DNA from: Microbacterium sp. SY138
GTDB lineage: Bacteria > Actinomycetota > Actinomycetes > Actinomycetales > Microbacteriaceae
Direction of reading: 5' to 3'
Assembly (NCBI RefSeq): GCF_039729145.1
Contig: NZ_CP155793.1
Span: 1,054,001-1,118,000 of the forward strand
DNA length: 64,000 nt
In this document: positions 45,294 through 54,333 of the stretch, in pieces
Position numbering within the stretch: position 1 is the stretch's first letter
Layout of the letters: the number at the start of each line of letters is the position of its first letter
Notes under the pieces: model-generated
The model's input: the letters and a program-made list of their open reading frames with translations, nothing else
What the model was told of the DNA's origin: nothing
The model's database searches: none
Translations under genes and position numbers: made by a program

Positions 45294-46267
45294 CACGCCA
45301 CCGCCTTCGTCTCGAGGGACTGCTTGCGGGCATACTCCGCGGCGGCCTCGCGCACCCAGGCGCCCTCTTCGTGGGCCGTGCGTCGGCGCTCGAGTCGCTC
45401 GGCGTTGCACGGCCCGTTGCCGCGCACCACCTCGAAGAACTCGTCCCAGTCGATCTCGCCGATCACATACTGGCCGGTCTGCTCGTCGAAGCGCAGATCG
45501 GGGTCGGGCAACGTCACCCCGAGGATCTCGGCCTGGGGCACGAGCATGCCGACGAACCGCTGGCGCAGCTCGTCGTTCGAGAACCGCTTGATCTTCCACT
45601 TCATCGACTGCGCCGAGTTCGGGGACTGGTCGTCGGGTGGCCCGAACATCGCCAGGCTCGGCCAGTACCAGCGGTTCACGGCATCCTGTGCCATCTCGCG
45701 CTGCTCCGCGCTGCCCTGCATCAGCGTGAGCAGGATCTCGAAGCCCTGCCGCTGGTGGAACGACTCCTCCTTGCACACGCGCACCATGGCGCGGCCGTAC
45801 GGACCGTAGGAGGCCCGGCACAGCGGCACCTGATTGCAGATCGCGGCGCCGTCGACGAGCCAGCCGATCGCACCCATGTCGGCCCAGGTCGGGGTGGGGT
45901 AGTTGAAGATCGACGAGTACTTTGCCTTGCCGCTGATGAGCTGATCCATCATCTCGTCGCGCGTGGTGCCCAGGGTCTGCGCCGCGGAGTAGAGGTAGAG
46001 ACCGTGGCCGGCCTCGTCCTGCACCTTCGCCATCAGGATCGCCTTGCGCTTGAGGCTCGGCGCGCGTGTGATCCAGTTGCCCTCGGGTTGCATGCCGATG
46101 ATCTCGGAGTGCGCGTGCTGGGAGATCTGCCGCACCAGCGTCTTGCGGTAGGCATCGGGCATCCAGTCGCGGGGCTCGATGCGCTGCTCGTTCGCGATGA
46201 GCTCGTCGAAGAGACGCTCCTCATCGGAGAGCTCGCCCACCAGGGACAGGTCTGCGGGACTGGTCAT
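45293..46267 (-). CDS. paaA: Phenylacetyl-CoA epoxidase catalytic subunit
   Basis: The catalytic subunit has 324 residues. Ferritin-like di-iron ligands are visible in [17 protein letters not shown], and [10 protein letters not shown]. With PaaC it epoxidises the ring of phenylacetyl-CoA. It is the first gene of the minus-strand unit paaABCDE-paaG. A PaaR-type palindrome lies 30 bp upstream of the start codon. Confidence 0.98.
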   Translation of the reverse strand: MTSPADLSLVGELSDEERLFDELIANEQRIEPRDWMPDAYRKTLVRQISQHAHSEIIGMQPEGNWITRAPSLKRKAILMAKVQDEAGHGLYLYSAAQTLGTTRDEMMDQLISGKAKYSSIFNYPTPTWADMGAIGWLVDGAAICNQVPLCRASYGPYGRAMVRVCKEESFHQRQGFEILLTLMQGSAEQREMAQDAVNRWYWPSLAMFGPPDDQSPNSAQSMKWKIKRFSNDELRQRFVGMLVPQAEILGVTLPDPDLRFDEQTGQYVIGEIDWDEFFEVVRGNGPCNAERLERRRTAHEEGAWVREAAAEYARKQSLETKAVA

Positions 46268-46296
46268 CGTCGACTCCTCGGCCTCCGGCCAACTTT

Positions 46297-46318
46297 ACTG
46301 ACCGATCGTTAGGTAATT
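46297..46318. promoter_or_regulatory. PaaR operator upstream of paaA
   Basis: The 22-bp dyad ACTGACCG-ATCGTT-AGGTAATT has the form ACT-N-ACCG ... CGGT-N-AGT with two departures on the right arm. Almost the same site occurs at 55681 and 63327, each before another paa transcription unit. The TetR-family regulator at 57612-58253 is the probable binder. Confidence 0.82.
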
Positions 46319-46353
46319 CTGACACAGAGCACGGCCGGTTTCAAGGCACCTGC

Positions 46354-46773
46354 TCAATGCGAGCGCGAGATCAGCTCGAGGAGCGCCCGGCCGTAGGCCT
46401 CCGAGGGATCGGGGTGCTCGAAGGCGATCACATGGCCACCGATCTCGACGTCGACGCGAAAGGCGTCTTCGAGGCGCACCAGCGCGCGGAAGGTGCCCCG
46501 GAGCAGGTCGCGCAGCTGATCCTCCCGCGGCAGCCACACCGCATCCGCGAGGGTCACCGCGTCGAGCGCCCATTCCGTGGTGCCGTTGAACGCCAGATCG
46601 GTGCCGCTCGGCGTCTGGCGGGCTTCGATCGTCATCTCGCTGACCGTGAAGACCTCGGCCTCCGCTTCGAGTTCCACCTCGTCCGGCAGGTCGAGCTGGA
46701 AGCGGTCGCCCTCGGCGGGATGCCAGACGAGTCCGGAGTCTCGCAGGGCGACGGCGAGCTCGCGTGTGATCAT
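46354..46773 (-). CDS. Conserved hypothetical protein
   Basis: The product is 139 residues, acidic, soluble, and appears to be one alpha/beta domain (LVWHPAEGDRFQLDLPDEV, VWLPREDQLRDLL, VEIGGHVIAFEHPDPSEAYGRALL). Similar small proteins occur in Microbacterium-like genomes, but I know no function. GAGGAG abuts the ATG at 46773. The gene is divergent from recQ and lies upstream of the paaA promoter. Confidence 0.75.
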   Translation of the reverse strand: MITRELAVALRDSGLVWHPAEGDRFQLDLPDEVELEAEAEVFTVSEMTIEARQTPSGTDLAFNGTTEWALDAVTLADAVWLPREDQLRDLLRGTFRALVRLEDAFRVDVEIGGHVIAFEHPDPSEAYGRALLELISRSH

Positions 46774-46865
46774 CTCCTCACGCTAGACGACGGGACTCGC
46801 CGACGGCTCGGCGAACCTGTGGATGACGACGTCGTCGTGTCGGCGGCGTGGGGCAGAGTGGGCGC

Positions 46866-48986
46866 ATGACATTCGCAGCTCCCGCCGACACCCGCGAGCC
46901 CGCACGCGCGGCGCTGCGCGAACTCGTCGGCCGCCCCGACGCCGACTTCCACGACGGGCAGTATGAGGCGATCGAGGCGCTGGTCGAGGGGCGTCGGCGC
47001 GCGCTCGTGGTGCAGCGCACCGGCTGGGGAAAGTCCGCGGTGTACTTCGTCGCCACCCTGCTGCTGCGTCGACAGGGGGCGGGGCCGACCGTGCTGGTGT
47101 CGCCGCTGCTCGCGCTCATGCGCGACCAGATCGCCGCGGCCGAACGTGCCGGGGTGAGGGCGGTCGCGATCAACTCCACCAACGCGCACGAATGGTCTGA
47201 GGTGCTCGGGCAGCTCGACCGCGATGAGGTCGATGTGCTGCTGGTCTCGCCGGAGAGGCTGAACAACCCCGCGTTCCGCGAGCAGCAGCTGCCGGCGCTG
47301 GTGCGTCGCATCGGCATGCTCGTCGTCGACGAGGCGCACTGCATCAGCGATTGGGGACACGACTTCCGTCCCGACTACCGGCGGCTGCGCGACCTGATCG
47401 CGCAGATGCCCGCCGACGTGCCGGTGCTGGCGACCACCGCGACGGCGAACAGCCGGGTCGTGGCAGACGTCGCCGAGCAGCTCGGCAGTCTCCAGAGCGG
47501 TGACCGCGACGCCGAGCCGGTGCTCACCATCCGCGGCCCGCTCGCCCGCACCTCATTGCGTCTGGGGGTGCTCCGCCTGCGCGATTCGGCGAGTCGTCTC
47601 GCGTGGCTGCTCAGCCACATCGACGATCTTCCCGGATCCGGCATCATCTACACGCTGACCGTCGCGGCCGCCGTCGACACCGCCCGGCTGCTGCGAGACC
47701 ACGGACACGACGTGCGGGCCTACACCGGACAGACCGACACCGATGAACGCGCCGAGTCCGAGGGGATGCTCAAGCGCAACGAGGTGAAGGCGCTCGTCGC
47801 CACGAGTGCGCTCGGCATGGGCTTCGACAAGCCCGATCTGGGATTCGTGCTCCACCTCGGTGCGCCCTCGTCGCCGGTGGCCTACTACCAGCAGGTCGGC
47901 CGTGCCGGTCGCGCGAGTGAGAGCGCCGACGTGCTGCTGCTCCCCGGCGTCGAGGATCGCGATATCTGGCATTACTTCGCGACGGCGTCGATGCCCGACA
48001 AGGAGCGGGCGGAGCGGGTGATCGGTGCGCTCGGCGATGCTCCGATCTCGACGCCGGCGCTCGAAGCGATGGTCGACATCCGCCGCACGCCGCTCGAGCT
48101 GCTGCTGAAGGTCCTCGACGTCGACGGCGCGGTGCGGCGCGTGCAGGGCGGCTGGGTCGCGACCGGCGAGCCGTGGACCTACGACGCCGAGCGCTACGAG
48201 CGCATCGCCGCCGAGCGTCTCGCCGAGCAGCAGCACATGATCGAATACGAGCAGACCGACGGCTGCCGTATGGAGTTCCTGCAGCGTGCCCTCGACGACG
48301 ACACGGCCGCGCCCTGCGGAAGGTGCGACAACTGCGCGGGCGGATGGTTCCCTCGCGAGATCGGAGAATCCGCGAGCTCGCAGGCCGCGGAGTCGCTCGA
48401 CCGTGTCGGTGTGCCGATCGAGCCTCGTCGTGCCTGGCCGACCGGAGCCGATCGGCTCGAGGTGCCGGTCAAGGGGCGCATCCCCGCCGACGAGCAGGCT
48501 GCCGAGGGGCGAGCACTGGCGCGCCTCACCGACCTGGGCTGGGGAGGGGCGCTGCGCGAGATCTTTGCCGCGGGCGCGCCCGACGCCGCGGTGACCCCGC
48601 AGTTGCTCCAGGCCTGCGTCCGCGTGCTCGCCGGATGGGGCTGGGAGGAGCGCCCGGTGGCTGTCGTCGCGATGCCATCGCGTTCGCACCCGCTACTGGT
48701 CGACTCGCTCGCCCGCGGGCTCGCCGACGTCGGCCGTCTGCCCTCCCTCGGCGCGCTCGAACCCGTCGGCGGCGGGCCCTCCGGCGGACCGGGCGGGAAC
48801 AGCGTCTTCCGTCTCGCCGGGCTGTGGGACCGTTTCAGCGCGCAGCACCTCGACGTGCCGTCGGGGCCGGTGCTGCTCGTGGACGATCTTGTCGACAGTC
48901 GATGGACGATGACGGTCGCGGCCCGGACTCTCCGTCAGGCCGGGGCGACCGCGGTCCTGCCGTTCGCCCTCGCGCTTCGCGGCTGA
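46866..48986 (+). CDS. recQ: RecQ-family DNA helicase with C-terminal phosphoribosyltransferase-like domain
   Basis: The protein has 706 residues. Helicase motifs are RTGWGKS (I), VVDEAHCISDWGHDFR (II and RecQ aromatic loop), ATTATAN, ALGMGFDKPD and QVGRAGR. A zinc-binding cysteine set (CGRCDNC) follows near 480. Residues about 510-706 then carry a type I PRTase-like fold with VLLVDDLVDSRWTMTVAA, where the PRPP-loop residues are partly retained. RecQ unwinds DNA for recombination repair. The role of the PRTase-like tail is unknown. The ATG at 46866 fits the helicase start. The 3' end runs into a 16-bp tandem repeat. Confidence 0.93.
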   Translation: MTFAAPADTREPARAALRELVGRPDADFHDGQYEAIEALVEGRRRALVVQRTGWGKSAVYFVATLLLRRQGAGPTVLVSPLLALMRDQIAAAERAGVRAVAINSTNAHEWSEVLGQLDRDEVDVLLVSPERLNNPAFREQQLPALVRRIGMLVVDEAHCISDWGHDFRPDYRRLRDLIAQMPADVPVLATTATANSRVVADVAEQLGSLQSGDRDAEPVLTIRGPLARTSLRLGVLRLRDSASRLAWLLSHIDDLPGSGIIYTLTVAAAVDTARLLRDHGHDVRAYTGQTDTDERAESEGMLKRNEVKALVATSALGMGFDKPDLGFVLHLGAPSSPVAYYQQVGRAGRASESADVLLLPGVEDRDIWHYFATASMPDKERAERVIGALGDAPISTPALEAMVDIRRTPLELLLKVLDVDGAVRRVQGGWVATGEPWTYDAERYERIAAERLAEQQHMIEYEQTDGCRMEFLQRALDDDTAAPCGRCDNCAGGWFPREIGESASSQAAESLDRVGVPIEPRRAWPTGADRLEVPVKGRIPADEQAAEGRALARLTDLGWGGALREIFAAGAPDAAVTPQLLQACVRVLAGWGWEERPVAVVAMPSRSHPLLVDSLARGLADVGRLPSLGALEPVGGGPSGGPGGNSVFRLAGLWDRFSAQHLDVPSGPVLLVDDLVDSRWTMTVAARTLRQAGATAVLPFALALRG

Positions 48987-49040
48987 GTGGATTCGCGGCT
49001 GAGTGGATTCGCGGCTGAGCGGAGTTAGCGGCTGGGTGGA
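48976..49040. repeat. 16-bp tandem repeat at the recQ end
   Basis: TTCGCGGCTGAGTGGA units start at 48976, 48992 and 49008, with a degenerate fourth near 49024. The first copy contains the recQ stop codon. The period is not a multiple of three and the rest lies outside the gene. Confidence 0.9.
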
Positions 49041-49109
49041 GGAGGCGTCGGCGAGCGCCGGTTCGTCGGGCGAGTGCTGATCCGCCGCACCGGATCGGAC
49101 GCGCGGACG

Positions 49110-49877
49110 TCAATCGTCGGCGGGCGCCACGCGCGGTGGCCAGGTGGTCGCGCCGAGTTCGCGGGAGACGTTCCGTGCCGTCTCGCGCAGGGCATTGAGG
49201 ATCGCGTCCGAGGCGGGTGTCTGCGATGTGGGCAGCACCACGGCGACCGCGGCGACGATGTCGTTCGACGCGTCAGCGACGGGGGCGGCGATCGAGGACT
49301 CGCCGAGCACCGCCTCGTCGAACTCTCCGGCCGTGCCGCGTTCGGCGATGGCCGGCAGCTCGAGGGTCAGCCGAGCGACGTCGGTGATCGTGTCGCCGGT
49401 GAGGCTGCGCAGCGGCTGTTCGAACACGCTCTGCTGGAAACCCAGGTCGTAGGCGAGGAGGACCTTGCCCATCGCCGAGGCATGGGCGGGGATGGCCACC
49501 CCGGTCTCGAGCATCTGCTGGCTGTCGTCGGGTCGCAGGTTGTGATGGATGACGAGCACGTCGGTGAAGTGCGGTGCGCCCAGCCGTACCGAGAGGTTGG
49601 TGCGGCGCGCGAGTTCCTGCGTCCATCTCATCGCCCTGGCGCGTACGTCGAGGGTGTCGAGGTAGACGTTGCTCAGGCGCAGGAGAGTCGGACCGAGCAT
49701 GTAGCGCTGGCCGCCCCGCTCCTTCGCGACGAGTCCGTGCGACCGCAGCGACTTCACGATCCCGTGCACGGTCGACGGCGGCAGGCTGAGTGCCGCCGCG
49801 AGGTCGGTGATGCCGAGGTGGCGTGCTCCCTGGAGCAGTTCGAGGATCTTCGCCGCGCGGTCGATCGCCTGGATCAC
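49110..49877 (-). CDS. IclR-family regulator of the dihydroxyacetone kinase operon
   Basis: The protein has 255 residues. A winged HTH (about 5-60, [21 protein letters not shown]) is followed by an IclR effector domain with [12 protein letters not shown] and [10 protein letters not shown]. It starts at GTG 49877 because AAGGAGG lies directly upstream; a longer frame to 50054 has no such site. Divergent placement next to dhaK and inverted repeats between them suggest a GylR-like regulator of glycerol/dihydroxyacetone use. Confidence 0.9.
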   Translation of the reverse strand: MIQAIDRAAKILELLQGARHLGITDLAAALSLPPSTVHGIVKSLRSHGLVAKERGGQRYMLGPTLLRLSNVYLDTLDVRARAMRWTQELARRTNLSVRLGAPHFTDVLVIHHNLRPDDSQQMLETGVAIPAHASAMGKVLLAYDLGFQQSVFEQPLRSLTGDTITDVARLTLELPAIAERGTAGEFDEAVLGESSIAAPVADASNDIVAAVAVVLPTSQTPASDAILNALRETARNVSRELGATTWPPRVAPADD

Positions 49878-49967
49878 GGTGAGGCCTCCTTCCGGTGCGT
49901 CGTCGAGCCGGAGCCGATGGAGCCGGGCTTCACGATTGATCTTGACAACCCGGCAGGGTCCGAGCAT

Positions 49968-50007
49968 ATTCGACATTAACGAATTGCTTTCGGATTTTTT
50001 GCGAAAG
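49968..50007. promoter_or_regulatory. Inverted repeats in the divergent IclR/dhaK promoter
   Basis: Two dyads lie close together: ATTCG-N7-CGAAT (49968-49984) and CTTTCG-N9-CGAAAG (49987-50007, with a T6 run in the centre). Both sit just upstream of the dhaK ribosome site (AAAGGAG, 50023-50029). They are candidate IclR operators. Confidence 0.6.
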
Positions 50008-50034
50008 AGACCTCGAAGGATCAAAGGAGATCGA

Positions 50035-51030
50035 ATGATGAAGAAGCTCATCAACGCCCCGGAAGACGTTCTCGTCGAATCGTTGAAGGGTGTCGCCCTC
50101 GCTCATCCGGAGCTCTCCGTCGACCTCGAGAACCATGTCATCACCCGAGCCACGCCCAAGGCCCAGGGCAAGGTCGCGATCGTCTCCGGTGGCGGCTCCG
50201 GCCATGAACCGCTGCACGGCGGGTTCGTCGGCACCGGGATGCTGGATGCGGCGGTCGCCGGCGAGGTCTTCACCTCCCCGACCCCCGATCGCGTGCAGGT
50301 GGCCACCCAGGCCGTGGATCGCGGCGCAGGTGTGCTGCACATCGTGAAGAACTACACCGGCGACGTGTTGAACTTCGAGATGGCCGCCGAGCTCGCCGCG
50401 ATGGACGGGATCGAGGTCGGGAGCATCACCGTGGATGACGACGTCGCCGTGCAGGACTCGCTGTACACCGCCGGTCGCCGCGGGGTGGGCCTCACCGTGC
50501 TGCTCGAGAAGATCGTCGGAGCGGGCGCGGAAGAGGGGCGGGACCTCGCCGCCGTCGTCGAGCTGGCCAAGAAGGTCAACGGACAGGGGCGCTCGATGGG
50601 CATGGCTCTCACCAGTTGCACCGTGCCCGCCGCAGGCAAGCCCACGTTCGACCTTCCGGACGATCAGATGGAGATCGGCATCGGCATTCACGGCGAGCCC
50701 GGGCGTCACCGCGAACCCCTCGCTCCGGCATCCGAGATCGCCCGGCAGCTGGTCGAGCCGATCCTCGCCGATCTCGACGCCGCAGGACCCGCGATCGTGA
50801 TGCTCAACGGCATGGGAGCTACGCCGCTCATCGAGCTCTACCTCATGTACGGCGAGGTCGCGGCGATCCTCGAGAAGTCGGGCGTGCAGATCGCCAGGAA
50901 CCTCGTCGGCAACTACATCACGTCGCTCGACATGGCCGGGTGCTCGGTCACCCTGCTCAAGGCGGACGATGAGCTGCTGCGGTTGTGGGATGCCCCGGTG
51001 AACACCCCCGGTCTGCGGTGGGGCGTCTGA
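50035..51030 (+). CDS. dhaK: Dihydroxyacetone kinase subunit DhaK
   Basis: This 331-residue substrate-binding subunit has [27 protein letters not shown] and the covalent-adduct His in [10 protein letters not shown]. It binds dihydroxyacetone, which is phosphorylated by DhaL-ADP regenerated through DhaM. Two adjacent ATG codons (50035, 50038) follow AAAGGAG; either could start. The stop shares a base with the dhaL start. Confidence 0.97.
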   Translation: MMKKLINAPEDVLVESLKGVALAHPELSVDLENHVITRATPKAQGKVAIVSGGGSGHEPLHGGFVGTGMLDAAVAGEVFTSPTPDRVQVATQAVDRGAGVLHIVKNYTGDVLNFEMAAELAAMDGIEVGSITVDDDVAVQDSLYTAGRRGVGLTVLLEKIVGAGAEEGRDLAAVVELAKKVNGQGRSMGMALTSCTVPAAGKPTFDLPDDQMEIGIGIHGEPGRHREPLAPASEIARQLVEPILADLDAAGPAIVMLNGMGATPLIELYLMYGEVAAILEKSGVQIARNLVGNYITSLDMAGCSVTLLKADDELLRLWDAPVNTPGLRWGV

Positions 51031-51671
51031 TGGGCGCGGTCGACACCGTCGTGCTCGCCGACTGGGTCTCCCGGTTCGGTGCCGCCGTCACCGAGAAGCG
51101 CGACTGGCTCACCGAACTCGACTCGGCCATCGGCGACGCCGACCACGGAGCCAACATGGCTCGCGGTATGAGCGCCGTCGGCGAGAAACTCTCCGCGGGC
51201 GCACCCGGAAAGGTCGACGAACTGCTCAAGACCGTCGGCATGACCCTGGTGAGTTCCGTCGGCGGAGCCAGCGGACCCCTCTACGGCACCTTCTTCCTGC
51301 GGACGGGAATGGCGGCCGGGCCGGTGTCCGAACTCGACGGCCCCGCTCTTGCGGCTGCGTTGCGGGCAGGACTCGACGGCATCGTCGCACGCGGTAAGGC
51401 GGAAGCGGGGGACAAGACCATGTTCGACGCGATGGCGCCGGCGGTGGACGCGATGGACGCGGCACTCGCCGCGGGATCCTCTGTCGCCGAGGCGACCAGG
51501 GCCGCCGCGGACGCCGCGGCAGCCGGACGCGATGCCACGCTGCCGCTGGTGGCCCGCAAGGGCAGGGCGAGTTACCTCGGGGAGCGCAGCGCGGGGCACC
51601 TCGACCCGGGAGCGGCCTCCACGGCGATCCTCTTCGACACGCTCGCCGCAGCGGTCGCGGACACGGCCTGA
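51030..51671 (+). CDS. dhaL: Dihydroxyacetone kinase subunit DhaL
   Basis: The 213-residue all-helical ADP-binding subunit has AIGDADHGANMARGM with the Mg-ADP aspartates and GGASGPLYGTFFLR. It transfers phosphate from DhaM to DhaK-bound dihydroxyacetone. It starts one base inside the dhaK stop and ends one base inside the dhaM start (TGATG both times), so the three subunits are made together. Confidence 0.97.
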   Translation: MGAVDTVVLADWVSRFGAAVTEKRDWLTELDSAIGDADHGANMARGMSAVGEKLSAGAPGKVDELLKTVGMTLVSSVGGASGPLYGTFFLRTGMAAGPVSELDGPALAAALRAGLDGIVARGKAEAGDKTMFDAMAPAVDAMDAALAAGSSVAEATRAAADAAAAGRDATLPLVARKGRASYLGERSAGHLDPGAASTAILFDTLAAAVADTA

Positions 51672-54178
51672 TGATCGGCATCGTCGCCGTCTCCCACAGC
51701 GCACGGCTCGGGGAGGCGGCACTGGAGCTTGCCCTGCAGATGGTGCACGACGGCGGAGTGCGCGTGCAGGTCGCGGCCGGAGCGGGAGTCGACGCCGAGG
51801 GGGCACCGATCCTCGGCACTGATGCCGTCGCGGTGGCAGCGGCCATCGATGAGCTCGCGGCGGAGTGCGAGGGCGTGCTCGTGCTCATGGATCTGGGATC
51901 CGCCGTGCTCAGCGCCGAGCTCGCCCTCGAGCTGCGATCGAGTGCGGTGCCGGTGCGGCTCGCCCCGGCACCGTTCGTGGAGGGACTGCTCGCCGCCGTC
52001 GTGTCCGCTGCTGCGGGCGGGACGCTGGATCAGGTGGCTGCCGAAGCCACGGCGGCGCTCGGGGTGAAGACCGGCGCGCTCGGCGCCGGGGAAGACCAGA
52101 TCGCCGACGCACCGGCTGTGCCGCAGGCGGATGGTGACGTGCAGGTGCGTCGGGTGCGCGTCCGCAATCCGCTCGGCGTCCATGCGCGTCCCGCTGCCCT
52201 GATCGCCCGGGCCGCCGCCGGGACCGACGTACACCTGCGACGGCTTCCCGACGGCCCGGATGCGGCCGCCGCGAGCCTGACGCGCCTGCTCGTGCTCGGC
52301 GCGCGCCAGGGCGATGAACTGGAGCTGACCGCTCGCGGCGATGACGCGACGGAGGCACTGGATCGGCTGGTCGCTCTGTTCGACGACGGGTTCGGCGAGG
52401 GGACGGAGCAGGCACCACCCGAGACGGCGGTCGCACCGCCTTCCGGGGTGTCCGGAGCCGCAGAGGCATCCGCGGTCGATGCGCCGTCGTCGCGGGAGGG
52501 GGAGCCCGCGCGTGCGGTCCCGCCCGGCACGGTGCTTCGCGGACGAGGAGTGAGCTCCGGCCGAGTCGCCGCGCCCGTGGTCCACCTCGCGCCCCCGCTT
52601 CCCGAGCCCGACCCGACCACGGTCGTCCCCGAGGCCGACCGGGACTCCGAGGTCTCAGCGATCGAGTGGGCGGCCGTCGCTGTGGCCGATCAGCTCCGCT
52701 CGCGCACCGCGCAGGCGACGGGGGAGACCAGGGCGATCCTCGACGCTTCCCGGCTTCTGGCGTCCGATCCGGAGCTGGTGTCCGAGGCCACGGCGCTCGT
52801 GCGATCGAAGGGACGCAGTGCGGCCCGTGCGGTCTGGGAGACGGCTGTCGTCCATGAGAAGGCGCTCGCCGCGCTGGGAGGGCGGATGGCCGAGCGCATC
52901 GCCGACATCCGTGACGTGCGCGACCGGATCATCGCCGAGATCCTCCAGGTCGACATGCCGGGCGTGCCCGAGCGCGATGAGCCCTTCGTGCTGGTGGCGA
53001 CGGATCTCGCCCCCGCCGATACCGCGCTGCTCGCCGGCGGAGGATGCATCGCCCTCGTCACCGCGCAGGGCGGGCCGACCTCGCACACCGCCATCATCGC
53101 GCGCTCCCTCGGTCTTCCGGCCGTGGTCGGCCTCGCGGACGCGGAAGCGATCCCGACCGGAGTCACGGTGCTCGTCGACGGTGACCGGGGAACGGTCGAG
53201 GTCGAGCCTGCGCCGTCCCGCGTCGCCGAGGCGCGAGCGTCGGCGACGGTCCTCGAATTCGACGGTGCAGGCGCGCTCGCCGACGGGCAGCGCGTCCCGC
53301 TCCTCGCGAACGTCGGGGGTGCGGCGGACGCGACGAACGCCGCTTCGGCCCAGGCGGAGGGCATCGGCCTCTTCCGCACGGAGTTCTGCTTTCTCGATCG
53401 CACGGACGCCCCGAGCGTCGACGAGCAGATCGCCGCCTATCGAGGGGTGCTGGCGGCCTTCCCCGGACGCAAGGTCGTGGTGCGCACCCTCGACGCCGGC
53501 AGCGACAAGCCGCTGCCCTTCGCCAACGCGGACCGCGAGGACAACCCGGCGCTCGGGGTCCGCGGTCTGCGGATCGCCAGACGTCGACCGCAGCTTCTCG
53601 ACGACCAGCTGCGGGCTCTCGCACGGGCGGCCGCCGAGGAGGAGGCTGTGGTCGAGGTGATGGCGCCGATGGTCGCGACGGTCGACGAGGCCGCGGAGTT
53701 CGCCGATCGGTGCCGGGCGGCGGGGCTGGACCGGGTCGGCATCATGATCGAGACCCCGTCGGCGGCCCTGCTCGCGGCCGAACTGTTCGAGGTCGTCGAC
53801 TTCGTGAGCCTGGGTACCAACGACCTCGCGCAGTACACGATGGCGGCCGACCGACTGCTCAGCGAGTTGGGGGATCTGAACGATCCGTGGCAGCCTGCGG
53901 TGCTTCGTCTCATCGCCGCCGTCGGCGAGGCAGGCCGTGCGGTGGGCAAGCCGGTGGGGGTGTGCGGCGAAGCCGGCGGTGACCCGGCACTTGCTCCCGT
54001 GCTGGTCGGACTGGGCGTGACCTCGCTATCGATGGCTCCACGGTCGCTGGGTCGGGTGGCAGCGAAGCTGAGCGAGCTGTCCTCGGTGGAGTGCGCACGG
54101 GCCGCGGCCGCCGCGGTCGGCGCTCCTTCGGCCGATGCGGCACGTTCGGCTGCTGCCGCTGCACTCGCCGACGGGTGA
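51671..54178 (+). CDS. dhaM: Multidomain phosphotransferase: DhaM (EIIA) + HPr + full enzyme I
   Basis: The protein is 835 residues long. Residues 1-135 form the EIIA-mannose-like DhaM domain with the active His in VAVSHSARLGE. Residues about 156-240 are HPr with NPLGVHARPAAL. Residues about 285-835 are enzyme I: GGPTSHTAIIARSLGLPAVVG with the phospho-His, and the PEP-binding barrel (LFRTEFCFLDR, DNPALGVRGLR, GTNDLAQYTMAADR, VCGEAGGDP with Cys). E. coli DhaM has only a truncated enzyme I. Here the PEP-binding half is present, so the protein could carry phosphate from PEP to DhaL without general PTS proteins. Confidence 0.95.
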   Translation: MIGIVAVSHSARLGEAALELALQMVHDGGVRVQVAAGAGVDAEGAPILGTDAVAVAAAIDELAAECEGVLVLMDLGSAVLSAELALELRSSAVPVRLAPAPFVEGLLAAVVSAAAGGTLDQVAAEATAALGVKTGALGAGEDQIADAPAVPQADGDVQVRRVRVRNPLGVHARPAALIARAAAGTDVHLRRLPDGPDAAAASLTRLLVLGARQGDELELTARGDDATEALDRLVALFDDGFGEGTEQAPPETAVAPPSGVSGAAEASAVDAPSSREGEPARAVPPGTVLRGRGVSSGRVAAPVVHLAPPLPEPDPTTVVPEADRDSEVSAIEWAAVAVADQLRSRTAQATGETRAILDASRLLASDPELVSEATALVRSKGRSAARAVWETAVVHEKALAALGGRMAERIADIRDVRDRIIAEILQVDMPGVPERDEPFVLVATDLAPADTALLAGGGCIALVTAQGGPTSHTAIIARSLGLPAVVGLADAEAIPTGVTVLVDGDRGTVEVEPAPSRVAEARASATVLEFDGAGALADGQRVPLLANVGGAADATNAASAQAEGIGLFRTEFCFLDRTDAPSVDEQIAAYRGVLAAFPGRKVVVRTLDAGSDKPLPFANADREDNPALGVRGLRIARRRPQLLDDQLRALARAAAEEEAVVEVMAPMVATVDEAAEFADRCRAAGLDRVGIMIETPSAALLAAELFEVVDFVSLGTNDLAQYTMAADRLLSELGDLNDPWQPAVLRLIAAVGEAGRAVGKPVGVCGEAGGDPALAPVLVGLGVTSLSMAPRSLGRVAAKLSELSSVECARAAAAAVGAPSADAARSAAAAALADG

Positions 54179-54333
54179 GCGACCCGGGTCAGCCCGCACC
54201 ATATGCGTGCAGCGACATATTCTCCGTTTCATTCTGATATCGACATGCGCGCTCGGTGACGCTGTGGCGGGCCGGCCCCTAAGCTCAGAGGAGAGGGGGG
54301 GCGAGTGGCCACCCACGAGCAATCGGAGGGCTC

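Noticed and set aside
46770..47360. Minus-strand open frames overlapping the recQ start
   Set aside because: They overlap the conserved helicase N-terminus and motif I and show shadow-type composition.
48976..49109. Small gene between recQ and the IclR regulator
   Set aside because: The gap is only about 120 bp and is dominated by the 16-bp repeat; no start with a ribosome site was found.
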